Below, in pieces: positions 17,756-26,046 of a DNA stretch of 47,966 bases. A program made the position numbers and the translations under genes. Each line of letters begins with the position of its first letter. Within the stretch, counting starts at the first letter, position 1. The notes beneath the pieces are model-generated. The model did not search any database and had not been told where the DNA came from. It saw only the letters and a list, made by a program, of their open reading frames with translations. This stretch comes from Ignisphaera sp. (GTDB lineage: Archaea > Thermoproteota > Thermoprotei_A > Sulfolobales > Ignisphaeraceae): positions 1 through 47,966 of the forward strand of contig JAPWTX010000009.1 in NCBI GenBank assembly GCA_028275825.1. The letters are read 5' to 3'.

Positions 17756-18317
17756 GCTCGTCATAGCGATTGGGGGTCCTCCAGGCAGTGGCAAAACAAC
17801 TGTAGCAAGGCTCTTAGCTCAAAAGCTTAACATAAAACACATTTCTATAGGGCAATTTTTCAGAAAATTAGCTGAGGAGCGGGGACTAACGCTAACAGAG
17901 CTAACTAAGCTTGCTGAAAAAGACCCGTCAATAGACCTTATGCTGGATTCTTTTGCAAGAAAGGAGGCTGAAAGAGGTAATGTTATCATAGATGGCCATG
18001 CTGCTCCATGGCTTTTAAAAGACTTAGCAATGCTACGGGTAGCGGTAGTAGCTAGCCTTAATACTAGGGTTAAGAGACTTGCTGAAAGAGATGGTAAGCC
18101 ATTTGACCAAGTTATGGAGGAGACGTTGGTTAGAGAGGAAGTTGAGAGGAGAAGGTATCTTAAATGGTATAATATAGATATTAGGGATTTTACAGATTTT
18201 GATATGGTGGTGAATAGTGAGAGATTTTCACCAAATGAGATCGTTGAAATAATACTTAAAGCACTTGAAATCATATGTAAAAAGAACTTAGCAACCTCAA
18301 CTCTAAACTCACCTTAA
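17742..18317 (+). CDS. cmk: Cytidylate kinase, no canonical start codon
   Basis: This archaeal CMP kinase converts CMP/dCMP to the diphosphate. The P-loop GGPPGSGKTTVARLLA starts at about 17769. DGHAAPW and RLAERDGKP (LID region) follow, with a C-terminal helix. The frame is closed upstream by TGA at 17733. Between that stop and the P-loop the only codons are GAG GGT CTG TGC TCA AAT AGG CTC GTC ATA GCG ATT. No ATG, GTG or TTG is available; the first ATG (17940) is far inside the protein. CTG 17742 has GGTGAG 5 bases upstream and is my best guess; ATA 17763 is an alternative. Confidence 0.85.
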   Translation: MCSNRLVIAIGGPPGSGKTTVARLLAQKLNIKHISIGQFFRKLAEERGLTLTELTKLAEKDPSIDLMLDSFARKEAERGNVIIDGHAAPWLLKDLAMLRVAVVASLNTRVKRLAERDGKPFDQVMEETLVREEVERRRYLKWYNIDIRDFTDFDMVVNSERFSPNEIVEIILKALEIICKKNLATSTLNSP

Positions 18318-18327
18318 TTTATAGTGA

Positions 18328-19062
18328 ATGGTGCTTAAAGTGGGTGCAGTTAGACAAATCCTCAGATTAATAGAATCTTTTTCAACAATCATAATACTAA
18401 TTTTTATAAGTTTTTTCATATTTTATTTCAGAAAACAGTTGATTAAATTCTTTATTAGCATGAACTTTCTTATAGCATCATTCTTCATTTCATTATTAGC
18501 CTCTGTATCCCTATTTCCAATACCTTATACATATATACTATTCCTAGTGACTTCCATATATAATTTAAGCCCCAGCTTTATAGTATTTCTATCGATTGTA
18601 AGTGGGCTGGGATCTGCACTAGGTGAGGCTGTAGCTTGGTTTATAGGAAGAATTAGTGTTAAGGTATTGAGGAATACGCAATACTTTAACAGAGTAGATG
18701 CTTTACTTAAGCTCATCAATATGTGGGGCTTCAAAGCTGTGGCATTCCTCGTGTTTCTCTTCTCACTTACACATCTTCCAGACAAGGTGCTATATCTACC
18801 TTTAGGCATGATGGGTTATAGTCTTTGGAGAATTTTGCCAATCACATTCATTGGGAAAACTACTATGACGCTTGCAATCTTGGTTGCAGGAAAGGTTGTA
18901 AGCAAATTCTTTAAAGAGTTCCTCATAGAGAATGAGGTTCTCGTATTCGGAATCATGACTGCATTACTTGTGGTTGCAATGGCTTTTACAATGTTTGTTA
19001 GATGGGATGAAATACTACTCAAATACCTTCATTCAAAGGATAATGCTATTTCTGAGCAATAA
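18328..19062 (+). CDS. VTT/DedA-family membrane protein
   Basis: This 244-residue protein has about six hydrophobic segments. The VTT (SNARE-associated/DedA) signature region is FIVFLSIVSGLGSALGEAVAWFIGR, near residues 84-110, and a second conserved part is SLTHLPDKVLYLPLGMMGYS. Members act in membrane and lipid homeostasis, including lipid-carrier recycling. It begins 10 bases after cmk and may be co-transcribed. Confidence 0.75.
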   Translation: MVLKVGAVRQILRLIESFSTIIILIFISFFIFYFRKQLIKFFISMNFLIASFFISLLASVSLFPIPYTYILFLVTSIYNLSPSFIVFLSIVSGLGSALGEAVAWFIGRISVKVLRNTQYFNRVDALLKLINMWGFKAVAFLVFLFSLTHLPDKVLYLPLGMMGYSLWRILPITFIGKTTMTLAILVAGKVVSKFFKEFLIENEVLVFGIMTALLVVAMAFTMFVRWDEILLKYLHSKDNAISEQ

Positions 19063-19106
19063 AAATTTTTATTTTTACACCTATACTTTAAGTTGCTGTG
19101 AGATTT

Positions 19107-20603
19107 ATGGGCAAAAACCTTGTTGTACTAGCATTTGACCTAGGGGCAAGTAGCTGTAGAGCAATGATAGGTCTTGTTGATGAAAAAGAAAAGAAGGTGA
19201 GTGTTGAGGAACTTTATAGATGGTCCAATTTCATGATAAAACTTGGCGACAGTCTTTATTGGGATGTTTTGAGAATATGGCATGAAATGAAACAAGCAAT
19301 AAAAATGGCTTATAAAAGATACGGCAATAGTCTTGTATCTATAGGTGTTGATACGTGGGGTATAGATTTTGCTCTTCTAGACGAGAAGGGCATGCTTATA
19401 GAAAACCCTCATACATATAGAGATCCCAGAACTGAGGGTATGATGGAAGAGGTGTTTAAGAGGATTTCAAAGGAGAGGATATATGAAAGAACAGGCATAC
19501 AGTTTATTAGGATAAATACACTATACCAGATTTTCTCAATGGTCTACTACGATGATCCTAAGCTGAGAATTGCAAAGACATTTTTAATGATACCAGACAT
19601 CTTCAATTATTGGCTTACAGGTGAAAAACTTGCTGAATATACAGAGGCTACAACAACACAGTTTTTAGATCCACGTGTAAAGAATTGGGCGTTTGATATT
19701 TTAGAGGCCCTCAGAATACCCATTCATATCTTTCCTGAAGTAATAGAACCTGCAACGAAAATTAGTAAAATTCATTCAAAGCTAGCTTCAGAACTTGGAA
19801 TACCTGGGGATATAGAGGTTGTAGCTCCTGCAACACATGATACAGCATCAGCTATTGCAGCAGGACCTATGGTTTCAGAAAATGTAGGGTATGTGAGCTC
19901 TGGTACATGGTCCTTAGTTGGTGTAGAGCTTCCACAGCCGCTGATAAACAAAAAGGCCATGGAATATAATTACACAAATGAGGGTGGAGCGTTCAATACA
20001 ATAACATTTCTCAGAAATGTTCAGGGGATGTGGATCGTTGAGGAGATTAGAAGGGTTCTTGCTGACAAAGGACAACAACTATCATATGAAGAGATATTGA
20101 GGATGGCGCAGGAAGCAAAACCCTTTACAGCATTCATAGATCCAGATTACGAAGGTTTTATAGCTCCTGAAAACATGATTGAAGCAATACATGGCTATCT
20201 CGATAAGACGAATCAAAGAAAGCCTCAGGGAATAGGTGAATTGTTTAGAATAGTTTTTGAAAGCCTTGCATTAAAATATAGACTTGTATTTGAGCAGGCA
20301 GAAGATTTGCTAGGTAGAAAGTTACAAGGTATAAACATATTTGGTGGTGGTTCAAGAAATTGGTTCTTAAATCAGCTCACAGCAGATTTCACAAATAAAG
20401 TCGTATATGCAGGACCGGAGGAGGCTACATCAATAGGCAATGTGCTGCTTCAAGTTGCAGGGCTAGGTGTTATAAGGTCTTTAAAGGAGTTGAGGGAGTA
20501 TGTTAAAAATTCTTATAGTATAAAGGTGTTTGAGCCTAGATACACAGGGGAACATGAAGAGGCTTATGAGAGATTTAAAAAGATTCTGAGTGGTACTGCA
20601 TAG
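19107..20603 (+). CDS. FGGY-family sugar kinase, rhamnulokinase-like
   Basis: This 498-residue ASKHA-fold kinase has the phosphate-1 motif AFDLGASSCRAMIG at the N-terminus, the catalytic-region VDTWGIDFALLD, and the C-terminal INIFGGGSRNWFLNQLTAD adenosine site. The overall pattern (WGIDF, TNEGG, SRNWF) resembles L-rhamnulokinase, which phosphorylates L-rhamnulose; I see no rhamnose isomerase or aldolase nearby, so the substrate may differ. ATG 19107 is chosen; GTG 19098 is in frame upstream. A TATA-like TTTTTATTTTT lies at 19067-19077. It is followed by a second FGGY kinase 11 bases later. Confidence 0.82.
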   Translation: MGKNLVVLAFDLGASSCRAMIGLVDEKEKKVSVEELYRWSNFMIKLGDSLYWDVLRIWHEMKQAIKMAYKRYGNSLVSIGVDTWGIDFALLDEKGMLIENPHTYRDPRTEGMMEEVFKRISKERIYERTGIQFIRINTLYQIFSMVYYDDPKLRIAKTFLMIPDIFNYWLTGEKLAEYTEATTTQFLDPRVKNWAFDILEALRIPIHIFPEVIEPATKISKIHSKLASELGIPGDIEVVAPATHDTASAIAAGPMVSENVGYVSSGTWSLVGVELPQPLINKKAMEYNYTNEGGAFNTITFLRNVQGMWIVEEIRRVLADKGQQLSYEEILRMAQEAKPFTAFIDPDYEGFIAPENMIEAIHGYLDKTNQRKPQGIGELFRIVFESLALKYRLVFEQAEDLLGRKLQGINIFGGGSRNWFLNQLTADFTNKVVYAGPEEATSIGNVLLQVAGLGVIRSLKELREYVKNSYSIKVFEPRYTGEHEEAYERFKKILSGTA

Positions 20604-20614
20604 AGGTAAAAACT

Positions 20615-22072
20615 ATGAGCAAGCAATTATTCATAGGAATAGATGTTGGAAGCAGTGGAGTTCGTGTTGAAGTATATGATGAAGAGGGGAATCTAATAGC
20701 TGTTGGAAGAAGTAGCATAAGCAAACAGGATATAAATGAATGGATTGAGGCATTACGTAAGGCCATGCCTCATGTAGTAAAAGAGTGCATAAACTGTGAA
20801 AAGCATGTCTCCATTGATAGCACGTCTGGTACATTCATAGCAATAGACAAACGCGGCGAGGTTCTTTATGGCCCTGTTATGTATTATGAGAAGAAAGCTG
20901 ATGTTTTTGAAGAAGTTAAGAATATGCCAGAAATTCAAGAACTTGCCAAGCGTGGAATAACAACGGATGCTACATCCCCATATTTAAAAATACTCTACAT
21001 GAAGAGGACTTTAAAAGACATATATATAAATGTTCATAAATTTGTCCCAGCTGCAACATGGCTTCTCCATAAACTCTGTTACTCTAGAGGAGAAGAGTGG
21101 AGCAATGTTAGAACTGATTATACAAATGCATTAAAGTTTGGTTTAGACATAACAACAATGCCTCCATCATGGTTCAAACCTTTGTTCGAGGCTCTGGAAA
21201 TAGACCTAGATAAGTTACCAGGGCTTGCTCCCTCAGGTGAGTTTATCTGTAGAGCAAAAAGCGAGCTTGCTGAAGAAATAGGTCTTAAAAATGCTAGTGT
21301 TTACCAGGGATTGACAGATGGGAATGCTGCTGCATTGGCGGGAGGAGCTCTGGATAGAGGTGATGTAAACATCTATACAGGGTCCACAACAGTGCCCAAA
21401 GCAGCTGTGGATAAAATCATAACGCACCCAGCTCTCTATTATCACATTCATCCACTTTATGGTTATTTAGCAGGCTCAGCTACTGGATTTACAGGTGCTT
21501 ACATATCCTGGTTTGCTGAAAAGATACTAGGTCTCACAATTGAAGAGGCTTTAAGGTATGCAGAGGTTGTTGAAGCTGGTACTGAGTATTTGTTCTTTCC
21601 GTATGGAGATCGTGGACCATTCTACGATTCATTGTTAATGCCTGCTTTAGCAAATATTGCGATGTATGATCAGCCTCGTGAAATTGTTATAGGCAGAATT
21701 TTTAGGAGCCTGGTATTAGGCGTTACATTGTTAGAAAACATCTACTTAAAGTTATTTGAAAATGTATTTGGTGTAAAAATAGCTGAAGTAAACTTGACTG
21801 GTGGAGGCTCAAAATCAAAGTTCTGGAATAGGCTTAGGGCTTCTGTGTATGAAAAGCGTGTTGTTATACATGGTGATTTGGTGGGTGTGGGAACAATAAT
21901 ACCAGTGTTATATAGGAGTGGATTATATACCCGCATTACCGAAATTAAGCAAAGGTTCTTAAAACCAGTAGATTTCATAGAACCTGATAAAGAGCTTGCA
22001 AATGTGTATAAGCCATTTAAGGAGCGCTTTGAAAGTAGGTGGATGAAGTTAAGAGAGCTTTATAGAGGCTAA
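20615..22072 (+). CDS. FGGY-family sugar kinase, ribulokinase/xylulokinase-like
   Basis: This 485-residue kinase has the N-terminal FIGIDVGSSGVRVEVYDEEG, the STSGTFIAIDKRGEVLYGPVMYY segment, the central YQGLTDGNAAALAGG and the C-terminal VNLTGGGSKSKFWNRL. The SGTF...MYY pattern recalls D-ribulose kinases of the XK-1 type more than classical xylulokinases, but this is from memory. It forms an operon with the preceding kinase (GAGGT binding site) and converges on the phosphatase next to RuBisCO, so a role in feeding pentose phosphates to the RuBisCO route is possible. Confidence 0.8.
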   Translation: MSKQLFIGIDVGSSGVRVEVYDEEGNLIAVGRSSISKQDINEWIEALRKAMPHVVKECINCEKHVSIDSTSGTFIAIDKRGEVLYGPVMYYEKKADVFEEVKNMPEIQELAKRGITTDATSPYLKILYMKRTLKDIYINVHKFVPAATWLLHKLCYSRGEEWSNVRTDYTNALKFGLDITTMPPSWFKPLFEALEIDLDKLPGLAPSGEFICRAKSELAEEIGLKNASVYQGLTDGNAAALAGGALDRGDVNIYTGSTTVPKAAVDKIITHPALYYHIHPLYGYLAGSATGFTGAYISWFAEKILGLTIEEALRYAEVVEAGTEYLFFPYGDRGPFYDSLLMPALANIAMYDQPREIVIGRIFRSLVLGVTLLENIYLKLFENVFGVKIAEVNLTGGGSKSKFWNRLRASVYEKRVVIHGDLVGVGTIIPVLYRSGLYTRITEIKQRFLKPVDFIEPDKELANVYKPFKERFESRWMKLRELYRG

Positions 22073-22086
22073 CAAAAGCTATTTGA

Positions 22087-22851
22087 TTAACTAATTCTCA
22101 TGAAATAATTCAATAATGCTAGCAGAAGGTATTTTGTTGATTGCGATGCCTTGTATGGTAAAACTATCTTTGCCTCTTTCTTCACCTCTTCATCAGCGTC
22201 ACCTACAACAGCACCTATTCCGACGCTTTTAATCATGTCCATGTCAGTAACACTATCACCTATAGCAATAGCTTTTTCGAGATCCACACCAATCTTTTCT
22301 GCAATAATCTTTATTGCAACGCTTTTGCTACAGTACTTAGGATATATATGTAGAACATAACCTGTGTAGAGAGCATTTATATGTGGATATCTTTCCATAA
22401 TCGCCTTTTCAAGTCTTCTCACATCTTCATGTTTAGCTTTCATAGCTTCAGGTATGTGAAAAGCTCTATCACAAAGCCTATATAAATTGCTTGTAGATCT
22501 CTTCAATGAAAATATTTTTTCAATTTCATCTACAATCTCATCTAAATTTTCTCTACATAATCTAATCAACTCTTTATTTACCTGGATAACGCAACCATTT
22601 TCCGCTACAAATATTTGTGAAAGGCCTAGATATCTTTGAAGAGTTAAGACAGTGGGATATGCATTTCCAGAGACCAAACAAACAGGAATATTGTATGGCA
22701 TCAATCTCCTAAGTAGATCTATAGTCTCTAAGTCAATAACATAGGAGCCTCTCTCAACAGTTATTACACCATCTATATCGATGAATATAGCTGATGGTTT
22801 TGCTCCATGTAGATGTTGCGATAATAGTGATTCAATGAAGTTTTCCAACAT
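22087..22851 (-). CDS. HAD phosphatase, archaeal phosphoglycolate phosphatase type
   Basis: This 254-residue HAD enzyme with a C2-type cap has motif I FIDIDGVITV (residues ~23-32), motif II LVSGN, and motif IV AIGDSVTDMDMIKSVG with GDAD. It resembles archaeal phosphoglycolate phosphatases (TA0175 type), which hydrolyse 2-phosphoglycolate and some sugar phosphates. It lies directly downstream of RuBisCO on the same strand, 79 bases away, with its own GGTGA binding site. In phototrophs phosphoglycolate comes from RuBisCO oxygenation, so the pairing is suggestive, but a RuBP-pathway phosphatase role is equally possible. Confidence 0.8.
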   Translation of the reverse strand: MLENFIESLLSQHLHGAKPSAIFIDIDGVITVERGSYVIDLETIDLLRRLMPYNIPVCLVSGNAYPTVLTLQRYLGLSQIFVAENGCVIQVNKELIRLCRENLDEIVDEIEKIFSLKRSTSNLYRLCDRAFHIPEAMKAKHEDVRRLEKAIMERYPHINALYTGYVLHIYPKYCSKSVAIKIIAEKIGVDLEKAIAIGDSVTDMDMIKSVGIGAVVGDADEEVKKEAKIVLPYKASQSTKYLLLALLNYFMRIS

Positions 22852-22930
22852 AAATCACCATTAGCGATATGCTAAAGTGGATCTCAGGATAAAAAGAGAG
22901 AAAGGGATAAAAATAAAAGATTTAAATAAG

Positions 22931-24280
22931 TTATATAGGTCTTGCAGTACCCCACTTTTCGAGGGCTCTTCTAAGTTCTTTATGATCTTTAGCATAATCT
23001 TCGAGTGGAATTCCTTTAGATATTGCATCAAGCGCTTGCCTAACAGCAGCTGCACCAGCTCTTGGCCCATCTGGATGCCCTATTGTTCCTCCTCCTATTT
23101 GCATCACTAGATCTCTTCCCAAAACCTTGACGACTTCAGGTAGTGTACCAGGATGTAAGCCTCCTGATGAAACCGGTACTGCCGGCTTTATTGATCCAAA
23201 CTCCTGCTCTAGGTGGAAAGTGTCATTGGCATCAGGTTTGAATGGGTTTTCTCTTAATACCTTTGCATTTCTTATGACATCTATGGTTTTAGCCTCTAAT
23301 TTTCCAACTTCAGGAGTACCTATATGAAGCTGGTCAACTCCTATTATTCTAAAAAGCTTTGCCAATGTAAACATGGATATTCCGTGGTACGCGTTCCTAG
23401 TTATTGCTGCATGCATTGCTCTATGAGCATGTATTGCAAGACCATATTCTTCCGCTAAATCCCTTACATATGTTAATGCTGACCACCCTGTTACAACAAC
23501 ATCGACCATGATATATGGGTTTCCGTAATCTGCAACAAGTTTTAATCTTTTCTCCATTTCTCTAATATCTGCTGTTATGTTTGCAAACCAAACCTTTCTC
23601 TCTCCTGTCTCTTTCTCAACCTTATCTATCACCTTCATTATGGCCTTTGCCCTAGCTTCAAATCTACAATAGTTAGGGCCAGTAAGATTCTCGTCATCCT
23701 TTATATAATCCATACCCCCTGAAAGAATCTCGTAAGCCAGCTTCTCAACTTCTTCAGCGGTATAACCCACCTTAGGTTTTGGAACAGTTCCAACAATAGG
23801 TCTATCATAAACCTTGAAAATATCTCTAACACCTTGAATTCCCTTAACAGGGCCTTTGAAAAACTTTACGAAGTCTAATGGCATGTATATATCCTCAACT
23901 CTAAGCCACTTAGCTCTTCTCATGCCAAATATATTACCAGCAACACTAGCCAAAAATCCAGGCATATTACCTTCCTCAAATAGCTCCGCAGGATAAGCTA
24001 TTCTAACAAGCCATGAACCATCACCTAAATCCATGAAGTGATAAGCCCTACCCTTAAGTTTCTCTAACCTATTCTGATCATACCAAACGTAAAGCGTTGT
24101 CCAAGTACCAGTACTACTCTCAGCAGCAACACCACCTGCAACTTCCTCTATGGAGAAACCCTCAGCAGGGGTAACTCTAAATGTTACAATAACATCCTTT
24201 TTAAAGTCTGGTACATATCCTTTATCAACCCATACATGATATGGCTCAAAATCTGCTTTAGGTTTATAGCTCATACTCAT
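22931..24280 (-). CDS. rbcL: RuBisCO large subunit, archaeal form III
   Basis: This 449-residue protein converts ribulose 1,5-bisphosphate and CO2 to 3-phosphoglycerate, in archaea mainly in the AMP/pentose bisphosphate pathway. Active-site features are TVPKPKVGY, GGMDYIKDDEN (the carbamylated Lys), HAHRAMHAA, loop 6 HIGTPEVGKLEAK, SSGGLHPG and QIGGGTIGHPDG. I choose ATG 24280 (M5 of the longest frame) because the TATA box at 24307-24315 predicts transcription from about 24285, close to leaderless. ATG 24292 and 24274 are alternatives. No small subunit gene is present. R15P isomerase and AMP phosphorylase are not in this window. Confidence 0.96.
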   Translation of the reverse strand: MSMSYKPKADFEPYHVWVDKGYVPDFKKDVIVTFRVTPAEGFSIEEVAGGVAAESSTGTWTTLYVWYDQNRLEKLKGRAYHFMDLGDGSWLVRIAYPAELFEEGNMPGFLASVAGNIFGMRRAKWLRVEDIYMPLDFVKFFKGPVKGIQGVRDIFKVYDRPIVGTVPKPKVGYTAEEVEKLAYEILSGGMDYIKDDENLTGPNYCRFEARAKAIMKVIDKVEKETGERKVWFANITADIREMEKRLKLVADYGNPYIMVDVVVTGWSALTYVRDLAEEYGLAIHAHRAMHAAITRNAYHGISMFTLAKLFRIIGVDQLHIGTPEVGKLEAKTIDVIRNAKVLRENPFKPDANDTFHLEQEFGSIKPAVPVSSGGLHPGTLPEVVKVLGRDLVMQIGGGTIGHPDGPRAGAAAVRQALDAISKGIPLEDYAKDHKELRRALEKWGTARPI

Positions 24281-24306
24281 ACCCAGTAACATCCTATGTA
24301 TTTCTG

Positions 24307-24344
24307 CTTATAAAATTAACTGAAAATAAAATTATTTTCAGTTA
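24307..24344 (-). promoter_or_regulatory. RuBisCO promoter with perfect 13-bp palindrome
   Basis: On the minus strand the TATA box TTTTATAAG (24307-24315) is immediately preceded by a perfect inverted repeat: TAACTGAAAATAA (24317-24329), two bases, then TTATTTTCAGTTA (24332-24344). It occupies the BRE/upstream position. This geometry is that of an operator: a dimeric regulator bound here would compete with TFB/TBP or recruit them. Confidence 0.65.
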
Positions 24345-24421
24345 CAAAAATACTAGCTAAGCAACTAGATCATTAGACTTCTACAAAAACTAAAATGTAC
24401 GTTAATTAAAGAAATATATTA

Positions 24422-24500
24422 GGGCCCGTAGCTCAGCTAGGAACAGAGCGCCGGCCTCCGGAGCCGGTGGCCCCGGGTTCAAATCCCGGCGGGCCCGCCA
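24422..24500 (+). tRNA. tRNA-Arg (CCG anticodon), CCA encoded
   Basis: The acceptor stem GGGCCCG pairs with CGGGCCC. The D stem is GCTC/GAGC and the anticodon stem CCGGC/GCCGG, with loop CTCCGGA, anticodon CCG. The T stem is CCGGG/CCCGG with loop TTCAAAT. The discriminator is G and CCA (24498-24500) is encoded in DNA. No intron. It decodes the CGG arginine codon. Confidence 0.97.
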
Positions 24501-24963
24501 CACAATAGAATGTTAAAGGGGTTCATTTTCAACTTCTTTTCAATAAATAAACTGATTTCATATTGCATGTGATGAATATCAGGCATGCAATGGTGATGTT
24601 CATTGAAACTGTCCATTGACGATGTATATCAGCTGTTGGTTTTCTGCATGTTGTAGGAGTAGACAATTTACTGTAGTTTCTCTAGGTACTTGGGCTATTT
24701 CGAAGTTTATGGCTAAGAGTTATTAGATTTACAAATTTTCATTTTATTTGCATTTATTGTAAATCTGTGTTGATGAGGGAGCAGTGTTCTAATAAATCAC
24801 TATAACAACTCCCAAGAGGCTCCTGCTACTAGCCTCAATGCCCATTGAACTCGCTTCAGAGGTAGTAGTGCTACCTATGAGGGGGTGGGGTGAGGAGAAA
24901 GCCCTAGATACAATAAAATAAATGTAAATTGTTAAAAATAAGCATCTAGAGACAAACGAAAGT
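24501..24963. other. Gap without recognised gene
   Basis: About 460 bases downstream of tRNA-Arg have no plausible coding frame. A GTGATGA (24558) and a GTGATGT nearby look like boxes C and C', but no matching CUGA boxes are correctly placed. GC-rich short segments around 24780-24890 (GAGGGGGTGGGGTGAGG) have no clear structure. It leads into a dispersed repeat at 24964. Confidence 0.4.
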
Positions 24964-25119
24964 TTAGAACAATCTCAAAGACCTTGCATACTGTGTTTCT
25001 TGGGAAGCGCTTCTAGCCCCATCAACATACTAAAATAGATTTTTCCTCACAAACTTTAGCAACAATCCATATAAAACAGCATAAACCTATATTAAACTCA
25101 AAACAGTAGCCAAAAGGCA
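24964..25119 (+). repeat. Dispersed repeat copy 1 (mobile-element 3' remnant)
   Basis: This stretch is nearly identical to 31810-31953. From CATACTGTG (24987) to GGCA (25119) only a few bases differ over 133 bases, while the upstream part has an 11-base gap. Both copies end an open frame with HTVFLGKRF followed by TAG, then carry about 100 bases of non-coding tail. This suggests the 3' end of a transposase gene plus element terminus. It precedes the HIT gene by about 250 bases (25120-25374), which hold no recognisable gene. Confidence 0.7.
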
Positions 25120-25374
25120 ATTGAATACCTTAAAAACTGGAGTAAGAAAAGTACAGAAGCTGAGCAACATCGTTATGTTAATTTGCTTGAACTTAAAATC
25201 TCTTACATCTAAATATCTTTATCGAGTTGATGTAAATCATCCACTACTTGAAGATATAAAAGATGCTAAAAATTTTTGAGAGTGATGGAAATAGGAAGAC
25301 TCAAGAAGAGCAAGTTAAAATTTAATAAGGGTATAATAGTAAAGCATATTGTACACTAAATCAGGGTGCTAAAA

Positions 25375-25875
25375 ATGAGCACTACAGAATTTAGGAGGCT
25401 ATTATGGGCTCCATGGAGAGAATCTTATGTAACTCAATACCATAGTAGTGGATGCATCTTTTGCATGGCCTTAAATCAAGATGAGAAACTGCACTTAGTG
25501 GTTTACAAGTCTAAGTACAGCATAGCCATACTCAACAAATTTCCCTACAATAATGGACATGTAATGGTTGCTCCAGTGCGGCATGTGCCGAGCATCGAAA
25601 TGTTATCAGAGGAGGAGTTGCTTGATTTAATGAAGGCTTTGACCAAGGTAATTAAGGCTATTAGAGTATGTTACCAACCACATGGAATTAATGTAGGTGC
25701 TAATATAGGGAGGGCTGCAGGAGCTGGCATAGAGGGGCACCTTCATATTCATGTCGTACCTAGATGGAATGGTGACACAAATTTTATGCCTGTAATTGCC
25801 GGTGTAAAGGTTATTCCTGAAGATATACATATCACTTGGGAGAAGCTCAAAAATTGCTTAGAAAAATCAGATTAG
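25375..25875 (+). CDS. HIT-family nucleotide hydrolase
   Basis: This 166-residue histidine-triad protein has the active site HLHIHVVPRW at residues ~122-131, preceded by INVGANIGRAAGAGIEGH. An N-terminal CIFC pair resembles the zinc site of archaeal and Fhit-like members. It likely hydrolyses AMP-containing nucleotides such as Ap4A or adenylylated lysine conjugates. ATG 25375 follows GGGTG by six bases; GTG 25366 is in frame but poorer. Its 3' end overlaps an antisense C/D RNA. Confidence 0.88.
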   Translation: MSTTEFRRLLWAPWRESYVTQYHSSGCIFCMALNQDEKLHLVVYKSKYSIAILNKFPYNNGHVMVAPVRHVPSIEMLSEEELLDLMKALTKVIKAIRVCYQPHGINVGANIGRAAGAGIEGHLHIHVVPRWNGDTNFMPVIAGVKVIPEDIHITWEKLKNCLEKSD

Positions 25876-25921
25876 AGCCCATCATCACAAAAACTCAGAT
25901 TTGCTACATATCATCATATTG
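25863..25921 (-). ncRNA. Box C/D guide RNA, antisense to HIT gene end
   Basis: On the minus strand the order is box C ATGATGA (25911-25917), a 12-base guide (25899-25910), box D' CTGA (25895-25898), a 6-base spacer, box C' GTGATGA (25882-25888), an 11-base guide (25871-25881) and box D CTGA (25867-25870). All four boxes match consensus and the spacing is standard for archaeal dual-guide C/D RNAs. The predicted modified base is a G for both guides (fifth base from each D box). It overlaps the last codons of the HIT gene on the opposite strand. Confidence 0.85.
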
Positions 25922-26046
25922 CTGTTATACACCAAAAAGCATACATTGCATGCTTTTATGTTTTGTAAAATGATTTTAGTATTTTAACACCATAGTAATT
26001 AACAATTAACACTAGAATTCGATATTATTTTCATGTTTTATTGAAT

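Noticed and set aside
24550-24620. C/D-like boxes GTGATGA and GTGATGT after tRNA-Arg
   Set aside because: There is no correctly spaced CUGA for D or D'; the nearest is CTGT.
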